Part shown: positions 53,560-64,000 of the stretch, one piece after another
Position numbering within the stretch: position 1 is the first letter of the stretch
Layout of the letters: every line of letters starts with the position of its first letter
The notes under the pieces: model-generated
Told to the model about the DNA's origin: nothing
The model's input: only the letters and a program-made list of their open reading frames with translations
The model's database searches: none
Made by a program: the position numbers and the translations under genes
Origin: Arenimonas composti TR7-09 = DSM 18010
Lineage (GTDB): Bacteria > Pseudomonadota > Gammaproteobacteria > Xanthomonadales > Xanthomonadaceae
Assembly: GCF_000426365.1 (NCBI RefSeq)
Contig: NZ_AUFF01000008.1
Span: forward strand, 30,229 to 94,228
Reading direction: 5' to 3'
Length of the DNA: 64,000 nt

Positions 53560-54165
53560 ATGTCGGAAGCGCACGTCTTCGCCCTCGGCATGGCCCTGGC
53601 CTGCCTGGCCGGCGTCCGCGCCTACTTCACGGTTTTCGGCGTCGGCATCGCCGGCCTGATGGGCTGGATCGAACTGCCGGTGGCGCTCGAAGTGACGACC
53701 TCGCCATGGGTGCTCGGCACCGCCGGCGCCCTGGCGCTGACCGAGTTCTTCGCCGACAAGATCCCAGGCGTCGACTCCGGCTGGGATCTGGTGCAGACGC
53801 TGGCGCGCATTCCCGCCGGCGCCTGGTTGGCGGCGGCCACCCTGTCCGACGACGGCACCCTCGGCAGCGGCGCCCTCGCGCTCGGCGCCGGCGCCGCGCT
53901 CGGCACCCATGCGCTGAAGGCCGGCAGCCGCGTCCTGCTCAACGCCTCGCCCGAACCGCTGTCGAACTGGACCGCCTCGCTCGGCGAGGACGCCACCGCG
54001 GTCGCGGCGATCGGGCTGGTCTTCGCACACCCGTTCCTCGCACTGGCCCTGGTGCTCGGGGTGATGCTGACGATGACCGCCGTGCTGGTGCTGTGCGTGC
54101 GCTGGCTGTGGCGGCGACGGCCCGGGGCATCGCGACCGCTGCGCCAGGGTCCGGCGGCGGCCTGA
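53560..54165 (+). CDS. DUF4126 integral membrane protein
   Basis: 201 aa with about five hydrophobic segments. The family pattern is clear: LGMALACLAGVRAYFTVFGV, ALTEFFADKIPGVDSGWDLV, IPAGAWLAAATLSDDG and GTHALKAGSRVLLNASPEPL. Function is unknown. CGGAG precedes the ATG. The promoter region carries a CRP/Clp-type palindrome. It is 50 bp upstream of the response-regulator gene; CATAAT near 54185 could be a separate promoter for that gene. Confidence 0.85.
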   Translation: MSEAHVFALGMALACLAGVRAYFTVFGVGIAGLMGWIELPVALEVTTSPWVLGTAGALALTEFFADKIPGVDSGWDLVQTLARIPAGAWLAAATLSDDGTLGSGALALGAGAALGTHALKAGSRVLLNASPEPLSNWTASLGEDATAVAAIGLVFAHPFLALALVLGVMLTMTAVLVLCVRWLWRRRPGASRPLRQGPAAA

Positions 54166-54215
54166 CACATGCGCGAAAGCGGGGGCATAATCCGGAGCCA
54201 ACCGGGGGCCACGCG

Positions 54216-57194
54216 ATGAATCCGCACGACGAGTCACGACTCGCCGAACACCGCCATGCATTCCTGCGGCTGCTGCCCCGCCGGGTGGAGGCGATCGGTC
54301 GTCGCCTGCACCACTTCCTGCAGGAAGGCTGGGACATCAATGGCCTGGCCCTGATGCACGAAGACGCCGAGTGGCTCGGCGCCGCCTGCCGCAAGCACGG
54401 CATCGATGCCGCCGGCGAACACTTCTCCCGCCTGCACGCCCTGCTCGGCCAGACCCTGCAGGACCAGGCCCTGCCCGATCCCGCGCTCGGCGAGCGGCTC
54501 TGGCACCTGATCGAGGACATCGGCGCGGCGATGCCGGTCGGCGCCGACCTGGCGCCACCGCCGGTGGCCAACCGCGCCGACCACGGCGGCCGCGGCGAAA
54601 CACCACCGGCGAACTACTGGCGGCGCTGGGGCGACGACGCCCCGCCGGCGAAACTCAGCGAGGTCACCGCGGCCGACATGGCGCTGGAGCCCGAGATCAC
54701 CGGCGAGATCATCCACGACCCGGTTCCGGTCCGCGGCAACCCCGGGCCGGCGGCGCCGGAGTGGACGATGGCCGAACCGGTCGAGGAACCGCGGGCGGTC
54801 GCCGGGCCGCCGCCGGAAGCGCCGGAACTGGAACTGGCACCGACCGAATTCATCAGCGCGGCCGACACCGTGCCCGCGGGCATCGCGCTGGCCCGCGGCG
54901 CCCAGTCCCTGGTCGACGACGACGTCGCCGGGCCGGTGCCGGACGTCGTGCTCGGCCCCGACATCCGCCTCGGCGCGAGCGCGCTGGCCGACGTCGATGC
55001 GCCGCTGCCGCCGGGCATGGCGGCACCGACCCTGGCGACGTCGCCCGCGGCGGCACCGGCGCAGGCGCCGCTGCCGCCGCCGTTCCGGCAGTCGACGCCC
55101 GAACCCATCGTCCCCGAACGGAAGGCGCCGATGCCGACCAACGCGAGCCCGCCGCCCGGAACCCGCATCTACCACCTGACCGACCACGGCCCGCTGTCGC
55201 TGGAACTCGACCAGCGCATGGAAGCCGCCGGCTACGAGGTCGAACTGCTCGACAGCGCCGACGAACTGCAGGAACTGCTCGGCGCCTACCCGGCGCACGT
55301 GACCCTGGTCGACGCCAGCTTCAGCGACCAGCTCGAGAACGTCGGCATGGCGGTGCGCGCCGCCGCCCAGCGCGTCTCGCAGAAATGCCTGCTGGTGGCG
55401 ATTTCCCAGGAGGACGACATCAACCTGCGCCTCGCGGCCCGCCGCGCCGGCGTCGACAGCCTGCTGCTCGAACCGACCGCGGGCGGGGTGCTCAAGCGCC
55501 TCGGCGCCCTGCTCGACCCGGGCTCGGAACAGCCCTACCGCGTGCTGATCGTCGAGGACGACCGCAGCCAGGCGATGTTCGCCGAGAGCATCCTGCGCAA
55601 CGCCGGCATGGAGACCGAGGTCGTGCTCGAAGCGCTGGAGGTGCTGCAGGCGCTGCAGGGTTTCCAGCCCGACCTGGTGCTGATGGACCTGCACATGCCG
55701 AACGCCAACGGCATCGAGCTGACGACGCTGATCCGCGACCAGGAACAGTTCCTGCACACGCCGATCGTGTTCCTGTCCGGCGAGTCCGACGAGGAGACCC
55801 AGTTCGACGCCCTCGACGCCGGCGGCGACGACTTCATCAGCAAGCCGGTGCGCCCGCGTCATCTCATTTCCGCGGTGCAGAACCGCGTGCGCCGCCACCG
55901 CGCGCTGGAGGCGCGGCGCAACCGCCGCACCACCCGCATCGCCGAGACCGGACTGTTCGACCGCGACGTGCTGCTCGAATCGCTCGAGGCGGTGATGAGC
56001 GAGGCGAACGAGCGCAGCGAGGGCGGCGTGCTCTTCCTCGAGATCGAGAGCGTCAACCTGCTGCGCGACCGCCTCGGCCTGACCGCGCTCGAGCAGCTGC
56101 TGACCGAGGTCGGCAAGCTGCTGGTCGAGAAGGCCGGGCCGGTGCCGGGCGCGCGCTTCGGCGACGGCACCTACGTGCTGCTGGACACCGAACACGACGA
56201 GGCCGGGCTCGAGGCGCTGGCCGCGCAGCTGCGCGGCGCGCTGGTGCAGCACCCGTTCCAGGCGCAGGGCCATCCGCTGCGCCTGCGGGTTTCGGTCGGC
56301 GTCTGCGCGCTGCGTTATCGCTTCCCCGACGTCGCCGCGATCCTCAACGCGGTCGAACGCGTCGCCCGCGAGGCGCGCACCAGCGAGAAGGGCGTGCGCC
56401 GCTACGAGCCGGCCAAGCCGACCGAGGAAGCGCGCGAGGCCGCGCTGGTCAAGCAGATCCGCGAGGCGATCGCGCTGAACAAGCTGGAGCTGCTGTTCCA
56501 GCCGGTGGTCGCCGTCGCCGGCAGCGACGACTCGCAGTACCAGGTGCTGCTGCGCCTGCGCGGCAGCGACGGCAAGCTGCTGCCGGCGGCCGAGGTGGTG
56601 CCGCTGGCCGAGCGCGGCGACTTCATCGACGACATCGACCGCTGGGTGCTGCAGAGCGCGCTGAAGCTGATCCGCGACCGCCGCCTCGAAGGCCGGCCGC
56701 TGCGCCTGTTCGTGACCCAGAGCGCGCTGACCCTGTCCGATCCGGCGCAGGCCACCTGGCTGAAGGCCGAGCTGGCCGCACACGACGTGCCCGGCACCGC
56801 GGTGGTGATCGAACTACGGCTCGAGGACGCCGCGACCCACGCCGCCACCGTGCGCCAGTTCTGCGACGCGATGGTCGCCGACGGCGTGCAGTTCTGCCTG
56901 AGCCAGTTCGAGGCCGGCACGGAATCCGAACGCCTGCTCGACCAGCTGCCGCTGAGCTTCATCAAGCTGGCGCGCAAGTACACGACGACCGCGAGTTCGG
57001 CGGCGCTGCGCGACGAGGTCAAGGTGCTGATCGAGCGCGCGCACCGGCACGGGCTGGAAGTCATCGGCCACGGCGTCGAGGATGCGCAGGCGGCGGCGAC
57101 GCTGTGGATGAGCGGCATCGACTTCATCCAGGGCAACCTCGTGCAGCAGGCCGAGCGCAGCACCGACTTCGACTTCCAGCAGGCCGTACTCTGA
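54216..57194 (+). CDS. Response regulator with pseudo-REC, REC and degenerate GGDEF-EAL domains
   Basis: 992 aa. Order: helical Hpt-like region (1-85), long Pro/Ala/Glu-rich linker (about 110-310), a pseudo-receiver (about 315-425), a true REC (about 430-550; EDD start, phospho-Asp491 in LVLMDLHMPN, Lys in SKPV), then GGDEF-like and EAL-like domains. The cyclase motif reads FGDGT near 648, EAL reads QVLLRL near 775, and DDFG is replaced (LSQFEAGTES). Both output domains should be catalytically dead, so it may be a c-di-GMP or protein-binding effector, as FimX is. It is one base upstream of a hybrid kinase gene. Confidence 0.85.
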   Translation: MNPHDESRLAEHRHAFLRLLPRRVEAIGRRLHHFLQEGWDINGLALMHEDAEWLGAACRKHGIDAAGEHFSRLHALLGQTLQDQALPDPALGERLWHLIEDIGAAMPVGADLAPPPVANRADHGGRGETPPANYWRRWGDDAPPAKLSEVTAADMALEPEITGEIIHDPVPVRGNPGPAAPEWTMAEPVEEPRAVAGPPPEAPELELAPTEFISAADTVPAGIALARGAQSLVDDDVAGPVPDVVLGPDIRLGASALADVDAPLPPGMAAPTLATSPAAAPAQAPLPPPFRQSTPEPIVPERKAPMPTNASPPPGTRIYHLTDHGPLSLELDQRMEAAGYEVELLDSADELQELLGAYPAHVTLVDASFSDQLENVGMAVRAAAQRVSQKCLLVAISQEDDINLRLAARRAGVDSLLLEPTAGGVLKRLGALLDPGSEQPYRVLIVEDDRSQAMFAESILRNAGMETEVVLEALEVLQALQGFQPDLVLMDLHMPNANGIELTTLIRDQEQFLHTPIVFLSGESDEETQFDALDAGGDDFISKPVRPRHLISAVQNRVRRHRALEARRNRRTTRIAETGLFDRDVLLESLEAVMSEANERSEGGVLFLEIESVNLLRDRLGLTALEQLLTEVGKLLVEKAGPVPGARFGDGTYVLLDTEHDEAGLEALAAQLRGALVQHPFQAQGHPLRLRVSVGVCALRYRFPDVAAILNAVERVAREARTSEKGVRRYEPAKPTEEAREAALVKQIREAIALNKLELLFQPVVAVAGSDDSQYQVLLRLRGSDGKLLPAAEVVPLAERGDFIDDIDRWVLQSALKLIRDRRLEGRPLRLFVTQSALTLSDPAQATWLKAELAAHDVPGTAVVIELRLEDAATHAATVRQFCDAMVADGVQFCLSQFEAGTESERLLDQLPLSFIKLARKYTTTASSAALRDEVKVLIERAHRHGLEVIGHGVEDAQAAATLWMSGIDFIQGNLVQQAERSTDFDFQQAVL

Positions 57195-57195
57195 G

Positions 57196-60024
<2,829 letters not shown>

Positions 60025-60027
<3 letters not shown>

Positions 60028-60133
60028 TAACGAGGGAAGAGTAACGAGTAACGAGTGAATGCCCGCGCTGCGCGCGGATCGCGGCTGAAGCCGCTCCTAC
60101 ACTCGTTACTCGTTACTCTCCACTCGTTACTCG
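60025..60133. repeat. Composite palindrome: heptamer array – GC stem – REP – inverted heptamer array
   Basis: Four 7-bp units of the CGAGTAA type (60031-60058), a GC stem (GCGCTGCGCGCG), a REP at 60077-60100 and inverted units of the CTCGTTA type (60102-60133). It fills the gap between the convergent kinase and bfr genes and begins at the kinase stop. The plan is the same as at 6204-6325. Confidence 0.88.
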
Positions 60134-60135
60134 CT

Positions 60136-60603
60136 TCACCCGATCTGCTTCTGCAGGTAGCTCTGCTCGCCGACGCGGGCGATGAGGTCGAGCTGGGTTT
60201 CGAGCCAGTCGATGTGCTCTTCCTCGGATTCGAGGATGTCGGACAGCAGGTCGCGCGAGGTGTAGTCACCGACCGATTCGCAGTGGGCGATGCCGGCCTT
60301 GAGGTCGGGCACCGCGGCGTACTCGAGCTTCAGGTCGCACTCGAGCACTTCCTTCGGGCCCTGGCCGATCAGCAGCTTGCCGAGGTTCTGCAGGTTCGGC
60401 AGCCCTTCCAGGAACAGGATGCGCTCGATCAGCGCGTCGGCGTGCTTCATCTCGTCGATCGATTCCTTGTACTCGTGTTCCGCGAGCTCCTTGAGCCCCC
60501 AGTTGCGGAACATGCGCGCGTGCAGGAAATACTGGTTGATCGCGATCAGCTCGTTGTAGAGCGCGCGGTTGAGATGTTCGATGACCTTGGCGTCGCCCTT
60601 CAT
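60136..60603 (-). CDS. bfr: Bacterioferritin
   Basis: 155 aa, 24-mer iron store with heme. Ferroxidase ligands Glu18, Glu51 and His54 and the heme-binding Met52 ([10 protein letters not shown]) are in place. [19 protein letters not shown] carries the C-terminal ligands. It oxidises and stores iron; Bfd, encoded 200 bp upstream in the same direction, mobilises it. An inverted REP pair lies between the two, so bfr may be transcribed apart from bfd. Confidence 0.97.
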   Translation of the reverse strand: MKGDAKVIEHLNRALYNELIAINQYFLHARMFRNWGLKELAEHEYKESIDEMKHADALIERILFLEGLPNLQNLGKLLIGQGPKEVLECDLKLEYAAVPDLKAGIAHCESVGDYTSRDLLSDILESEEEHIDWLETQLDLIARVGEQSYLQKQIG

Positions 60604-60694
60604 GGCCGGCCTCCGCGTGTGTGGGGATGCGGGCAGCCTAGTCCCTTGCGCGGAACGATGCGGAAACAGGAACTACTCGCACCCGCCCCCCCCT

Positions 60695-60774
60695 GTGGGA
60701 GCGGCTTCAGCCGCGATGCTCTTCAGAACGTTCGCCGCTTCACAAAAAATCATCGCGGCTGAAGCCGCTCCTAC
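60695..60774. repeat. Inverted REP pair between bfd and bfr
   Basis: Two opposite REPs (60695-60718, with GTGGGAGCGG variant; 60751-60774) and a 32-bp spacer. They lie in the 200-bp gap between the same-strand genes bfd and bfr. A large hairpin in the transcript is possible and might uncouple bfr from bfd. Confidence 0.9.
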
Positions 60775-60803
60775 GGAGCGAGCGGGAGAGAGAGAGACGC
60801 GGG

Positions 60804-61007
60804 TCAGGCGGCGACGGCGTAGACCGGCAGGTCGAAGGCCCGGGCAGCGCGATGTTCGGCGAGCAGCTCGGCGGCGTAATCGCCGCAGCTGCCGCAGCCG
60901 CTGGCCAGGCCGGTGCGCATCGTCAGTTCGGACACCGTCGTGACGCCAGCTTCGGCGGCGGCGCGGATGTCGCTGTCGGTGACTCCGTGGCAGATGCAGA
61001 CGTACAC
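60804..61007 (-). CDS. bfd: Bacterioferritin-associated ferredoxin
   Basis: 67 aa [2Fe-2S] protein. Ligands are Cys4 and Cys6 (VCICHGVTDSDI) and Cys38 and Cys41 (SGCGSCGDYA). Bfd docks on bacterioferritin and reduces stored iron for release. The start is GTG at 61007 with GAGG upstream. A Fur-box-like palindrome overlaps its -10, which fits the known induction of bfd under iron limitation. Confidence 0.95.
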   Translation of the reverse strand: MYVCICHGVTDSDIRAAAEAGVTTVSELTMRTGLASGCGSCGDYAAELLAEHRAARAFDLPVYAVAA

Positions 61008-61023
61008 GAGCGGCCTCGTTGCT

Positions 61024-61066
61024 GAGAACGGGTCGCATTCTCCGCGCGAACGCGAACCGTTGTCAA
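61024..61066 (-). promoter_or_regulatory. bfd promoter with Fur-box-like palindrome
   Basis: On the minus strand: TTGACA (61066-61061), 18 bp, GAGAAT (61042-61037). The 19-bp segment 61024-61042, GAGAATGCGACCCGTTCTC on the minus strand, has GAGAA/TTCTC arms and matches 12 of 19 positions of the Fur consensus. It overlaps the -10, so Fur-Fe2+ binding would repress. Confidence 0.6.
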
Positions 61067-61106
61067 CAACGGGTGCGTCGGCCGGCGTGAAGGCCGGCGC
61101 CCCGGT

Positions 61107-61649
61107 TCAGCGACGGGCCGCGGCGATCATCGCCCGCACCCCGGCATGCGCCGCCGGCACCGCGGTGTCGCCGGCCACCCGGCGGGCATGCGGCGCCAGG
61201 TGCTCCAGCGCCCGCGCATAGACCTCGCGCTTGAAGCTGACCACGTGCTCGGCCGGGTACCAGAAGTCGACCCAGCGCCAGGAATCGAATTCCGGCTTGT
61301 CGCACAGGTCGAAGCGGACCTGCGACTCCTCGCAGTTCATCCGCAGCAGGAACCACACCTGCTTCTGGCCGATGCAGACCGGGCGGTTGCCGCGGCGCAC
61401 GCAGCGGCGCGGCAGCCGGTAACGCAGCCAGCCGGGGGTGGAGCCGAGCACCTCGACATGGCCGGGCTCGAGCCCGGTTTCCTCGCGCAGCTCGCGGTAC
61501 ATCGCCTCGAGCGGCGTCTCGTCGGTGTTCATGCCGCCCTGCGGGAACTGCCAGCCGTCGCGGTTCACCCGCCGGGCCCAGAAAACACGCCCGTCTTCGT
61601 GCATCAGCACGATGCCCACGTTGGGGCGAAAGCCGTCCGGATCGACCAC
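61107..61649 (-). CDS. rppH: RNA pyrophosphohydrolase RppH
   Basis: 180 aa Nudix hydrolase that removes pyrophosphate from 5'-triphosphate mRNA and triggers decay. [38 protein letters not shown] and the Nudix box core [10 protein letters not shown] are present; [13 protein letters not shown] is the RppH RNA-binding loop. The start is GTG at 61649: CTGGAG lies 7 nt upstream and family members start at this VDPDGF position. An upstream ATG at 61709 would add 20 residues unlike the family. Confidence 0.95.
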   Translation of the reverse strand: MVDPDGFRPNVGIVLMHEDGRVFWARRVNRDGWQFPQGGMNTDETPLEAMYRELREETGLEPGHVEVLGSTPGWLRYRLPRRCVRRGNRPVCIGQKQVWFLLRMNCEESQVRFDLCDKPEFDSWRWVDFWYPAEHVVSFKREVYARALEHLAPHARRVAGDTAVPAAHAGVRAMIAAARR

Positions 61650-61725
61650 GATCGGACTCCAGAAAAATCGTCTGTCGGCAGGTTGCCACAGGCCCGCGAA
61701 GGCCGACAAGCGCGATCCCGGCGCC

Positions 61726-63228
61726 TCAGCGATGCCCGCCGGGCGGCGGCGCCGGCGGTTCCGGCGGCAGCGTCGCGACGCCGACCTGCACCGACGGATC
61801 GGCGACGGGCGACGGCGCCTGCGCCGGTACCTCGGCCGGAATCGCGATCGCCTCGGGATCCTCGGCCAGCATGCGCGCGCTGCGCCAGCGGCCCCAGCGG
61901 TAATAGGCCAGGGTCAGCAGCATCGCGACGAAGGCGCTGGCCGGGAAACTCCACCAGATCGCGTCGACACCGAGCCAGGGCTGCAGCCGGTTCGCGAACG
62001 GCACCCGCACACCCCACAGCGCGATCGCCAGAATCACCAGCGGCGGCACCACCGCGCCGGTCGAGCGCACGACGCCGGCCAGCACGAACACCACGCCGAA
62101 GAACAGGAACGAGCCGACCGCGATGTGGTTCAGGTGCCGCGCCACCGCCAGCGCCTCGCTGCCCGGCGGCAGGAACAGCGCCAGCGTGTACTGGTCCAGC
62201 AGGATCAGCGGCGCGATCAGCGCCCCGGTCAGCAGGAAGTTGAAGCCGACGCCGGCCTTCGCGGTGGCGTCGACCCGCGGCCACAGGCCGGCGCCGACGT
62301 TCTGCGCCGCCATCGTCGAACAGGCGGCGCCGATCGCCATCGCCGGCATCTGCACATAGGTCCACAGCTGCAGCGCGGCGCCGTAGGCAGCGGTGGTGGC
62401 GCTGCCGTAGGCGTTCACCATCGCGATCATCGCGATCATCGCCAGCGAGATCATCACCATCTGCGCGCCCATCGGCAGGCCCTTCACGATCAGCGCCCGC
62501 ACGATCGCCGCATCCGGCCGGTACAGCCGGCGCTCGTGCCGGCTGATCCACAGCGGGTGCCGGCGGTGGCGCAGCCAGCCCAGCAACGCCGGCAGCGCGA
62601 TCGCATTGGCGATCAGGGTCGCCCAGGCGCTGCCGGGCACGCCGAGGCGCGGGAATGGCCCGGTCCCGAAGATCAGCAGCGGCACCAGCACGATGTCGAG
62701 CGCGACCGCCAGCAGCAGGAACAGGAACGGCGTGCGGGTGTCACCGGCGCCGCGCAGGATCGCGGTCAGGAACGCGAACGCGTACAGCAGCGGCAGGGCC
62801 AGGAAGAAGATGCGCAGGTAGCCGGTGGCGTCGGCGAGCGCGGCGGCCGGCGTGTCCATGCCGCGCAGCACCGCCGGCGCCGCGAACCAGCCCAGTACCG
62901 CCAGCAGCACCGACAGGCCGATGAAGAACGTGGCGCTGGTGCCGATGACCCGCCGCGCCCCCGCCAGGTCCTGGCGGCCGATCGCCTGCGCCACCAGGAT
63001 CGTCGACGCCATGCCGAAGCCGAACACGCCACCGAGCAGGAAGAACATCACGTTGTTGGCGTTCGCCACCGCCGACAGCGCCGCCTCGCCGACGTAGCGG
63101 CCGACCCAGACCGCGTTCACCGAACCGTTCAGCGACTGCAGCACGTTGCCGCCGAGGATCGGCAGCGCGAACACGAACAGGGTGCGGGCGATCGGGCCGC
63201 GGGTCAGGTCGCGGGGCTGGGCGGACAT
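61726..63228 (-). CDS. MATE family efflux transporter
   Basis: 500 aa with twelve membrane helices in two MatE repeats. [20 protein letters not shown] opens repeat 1; [20 protein letters not shown] opens repeat 2. The protein probably exports drugs or metabolites with Na+ or H+ exchange, in the DinF/NorM-like superfamily. The C-terminal tail (about 450-500) is Pro/Ala-rich and extra. It is upstream of rppH in the same direction with 76 bp between. Confidence 0.9.
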   Translation of the reverse strand: MSAQPRDLTRGPIARTLFVFALPILGGNVLQSLNGSVNAVWVGRYVGEAALSAVANANNVMFFLLGGVFGFGMASTILVAQAIGRQDLAGARRVIGTSATFFIGLSVLLAVLGWFAAPAVLRGMDTPAAALADATGYLRIFFLALPLLYAFAFLTAILRGAGDTRTPFLFLLLAVALDIVLVPLLIFGTGPFPRLGVPGSAWATLIANAIALPALLGWLRHRRHPLWISRHERRLYRPDAAIVRALIVKGLPMGAQMVMISLAMIAMIAMVNAYGSATTAAYGAALQLWTYVQMPAMAIGAACSTMAAQNVGAGLWPRVDATAKAGVGFNFLLTGALIAPLILLDQYTLALFLPPGSEALAVARHLNHIAVGSFLFFGVVFVLAGVVRSTGAVVPPLVILAIALWGVRVPFANRLQPWLGVDAIWWSFPASAFVAMLLTLAYYRWGRWRSARMLAEDPEAIAIPAEVPAQAPSPVADPSVQVGVATLPPEPPAPPPGGHR

Positions 63229-63291
63229 CCGGGATCTCGGCGGCGGCGGCCCCGACGAGGCTCCGGCAACCCCCGTGTCGGGAACGTGGAT

Positions 63292-63321
63292 TTGACAGCA
63301 CCGGCCCCGAAGCCCGAGAAT
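63292..63321 (+). promoter_or_regulatory. tRNA-Met promoter
   Basis: Perfect -35 TTGACA (63292-63297), 18 bp, then GAGAAT (63316-63321), and a GC-rich discriminator (TCGCGCCCC) typical of stringently controlled tRNA promoters. The tRNA starts 33 bp downstream of the -10. Confidence 0.65.
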
Positions 63322-63354
63322 TCGCGCCCCTGTCCGCAATGGACAGCGCGCGAT

Positions 63355-63431
63355 GGCTATGTAGCTCAGCCGGTTAGAGCACAGCACTCATAATGCTGGG
63401 GTCGGTGGTTCGAGTCCACCCATAGCCACCA
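63355..63431 (+). tRNA. tRNA-Met (CAT), elongator
   Basis: 77 nt with encoded CCA. The acceptor stem pairs GGCTATG with CATAGCC, the D arm is GCTCAGCCGGTTAGAGC, the anticodon stem-loop is CAGCA-CTCATAA-TGCTG with CAT at 63389-63391, and the T arm is GGTGG-TTCGAGT-CCACC. A paired first base (G1-C72) shows it is not the initiator. It matches the elongator tRNA-Met of xanthomonads, although CAT could also mark a lysidine-modified tRNA-Ile. Lower-GC DNA begins right after the CCA end. Confidence 0.95.
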
Positions 63432-63671
63432 TTTCGCAGCTAATTGGGGCCAAGAATCTGGCTTCCATGATGCGACATTTCTTAAAGCACCTGGGTACGG
63501 ATCTAGTAGCCAACTAGGTGGTGAGTCCGGTGAGTAGCGGGTCCGGTCCAGCCCCGAACAGGCCGGTGCTGTGTTCGCTCATTCGTGAAGGGTCAAGGGC
63601 GTCAATCGTTCACTCTTTGGCCCGACGCAACGCGAACTCTGAATCGACCAGACTTTCGTAGCAATTCATAA
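63432..63671. other. Lower-GC non-coding stretch after tRNA-Met (probable island edge)
   Basis: These 240 bp lie between the tRNA and the IS element and have no gene that I can support. Their base composition is visibly less GC-rich than the rest of the window. Short phrases such as CTAGTAGCCAACTAGG are found nowhere else here. It is probably the beginning of an element integrated at the tRNA, but no attachment-site repeat can be shown because the far end is outside the window. Confidence 0.5.
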
Positions 63672-64000
63672 GGGAAGGTCTGAACAAGTCGCCCGAAGTG
63701 TGCTGAGATTGCGCGAAGCGGACAAGGGCGCGATCGATGGACCAGATGAGCTTCGGCGACGCGGAATACGCTGCCAAGAAGAAGACGACCCGGCGCGAGG
63801 TGTTCCTCGCCGAGATGGACAAGGTCGTTCCCTGGGATTCGCTGCTGAAGGTGATCGTGCCTTTCTACCCGGTGGCCGGACGCGGACGGCGGCCTTATCC
63901 GGTGCAGACGATGCTGCGTGTGCACCTGATGCAGAACTGGTTCGGCCTGAGCGATCCGGCGATGGAGGAGGCGCTCTACGAGATCAGCTCGATGCGCAAG
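63672..64000 (+). mobile_element. IS5-family insertion sequence, left part, right end beyond window
   Basis: The left end is placed at GGGAAGGTCTGAACAAGT (63672-63689), which looks like terminal repeats of IS5-group elements in xanthomonads. TAA immediately before it may be the target duplication. The transposase gene begins 65 bp inside. The element continues past base 64000, so the right terminal repeat is not seen. Confidence 0.7.
63737..64000 (+). CDS. IS5-family transposase, N-terminal part
   Basis: 88 codons are present before the window ends. It reads MDQMSFGDAEYAAKKKTTRR, then EVFLAEMDKVVPWDSLLKVI and GRGRRPYPVQTMLRVHLMQN-WFGLSDPAMEEALYEISSMR, the DUF772-type N-terminal domain of IS5 transposases. 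The catalytic DDE part is out of view. The ATG at 63746 is an alternative start. Whether the gene is intact cannot be judged. Confidence 0.9.
   Translation, partial: MDQMSFGDAEYAAKKKTTRREVFLAEMDKVVPWDSLLKVIVPFYPVAGRGRRPYPVQTMLRVHLMQNWFGLSDPAMEEALYEISSMRK

Noticed and set aside
54234..56783. An 849-codon open frame antisense to the response regulator
   Set aside because: Shadow of the plus-strand REC/GGDEF/EAL gene.
63432..63671. attL/attR direct repeat of the tRNA 3' end
   Set aside because: No second copy of the tRNA 3' sequence is visible in the window; the other end would lie beyond base 64000.
63602..63925. Minus-strand frames across the IS left end
   Set aside because: Antisense to the IS5 transposase start, which has a clear family match.

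Overview
The window is high-GC DNA with dense, short-spaced genes and several conserved gene orders: pcm-like–tolC; groES–groEL near cutA–dsbD; aroQ–accB–accC–prmA–DUF3426–fis–purH–purD. Together with TTG/GTG starts and REP-type repeats, this points to a gammaproteobacterium of the Xanthomonadales (Lysobacterales). The assignment is inferred from gene content and order, not from a marker-gene search.

Layout. 1-3.8 kb: the end of an RND efflux operon with its TetR regulator, then a PCMT-family methyltransferase and TolC. 3.9-9.9 kb: lipid A/LPS genes (waaA, two LpxL-type acyltransferases, an O-antigen ligase, a GT4 glycosyltransferase) and a small zinc protein. 9.9-18.3 kb: YceI, a secreted unknown, an ELM1-family protein, glnE and two tandem MgtE magnesium transporters. 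18.4-28.7 kb: a second RND pump with adaptor, a GT2 glycosyltransferase, a GGDEF-EAL enzyme and an M16 protease pair. 28.8-31.4 kb: small secreted proteins and a truncated hemoglobin. 31.5-37.6 kb: groESL, a structured non-coding leader with an XRE regulator, cutA, dsbD and a TlpA-like thioredoxin. 37.7-45.5 kb: the housekeeping block aroQ to purD. 45.6-49.9 kb: an LplT-PlsC fusion and two tandem zinc-ribbon-CD225 plus DUF2752 pairs. 50.0-53.4 kb: a minus-strand run of ampE, nudC, erpA, bactofilin and a DUF6776-like gene. 53.5-60.0 kb: DUF4126 and a two-gene signalling module (response regulator with degenerate GGDEF-EAL, hybrid histidine kinase with Hpt). 60.1-63.2 kb: bfr, bfd, rppH and a MATE exporter. 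63.3-64.0 kb: tRNA-Met, then lower-GC DNA and an IS5-family element that runs off the window, probably the edge of a genomic island.

The most distinctive structure is in the gaps. Ten copies of a REP with the core CGGCTGAAGCCGCTCCTAC were found. Two lie inside larger composite palindromes flanked by inverted arrays of a 7-bp unit (CGAGTAA / TTACTCG). A second palindromic family is built on GGGGTC(A/G)GAGTAC. These repeats sit mostly between gene ends and supply several stop codons or short C-terminal tails. At least six genes have a -10-like hexamer exactly 6 nt before the start codon and no Shine-Dalgarno, the arrangement expected for leaderless mRNAs.

Candidate regulatory sites read from sequence are: a CIRCE-like operator at groES, a Fur-box-like palindrome over the bfd -10, a CRP/Clp-type site over the DUF4126 promoter, intrinsic terminators after groEL and the downstream mgtE, and a GC-rich leader with GGA-bearing hairpins before the XRE regulator. 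No rRNA, CRISPR array or prophage was seen.
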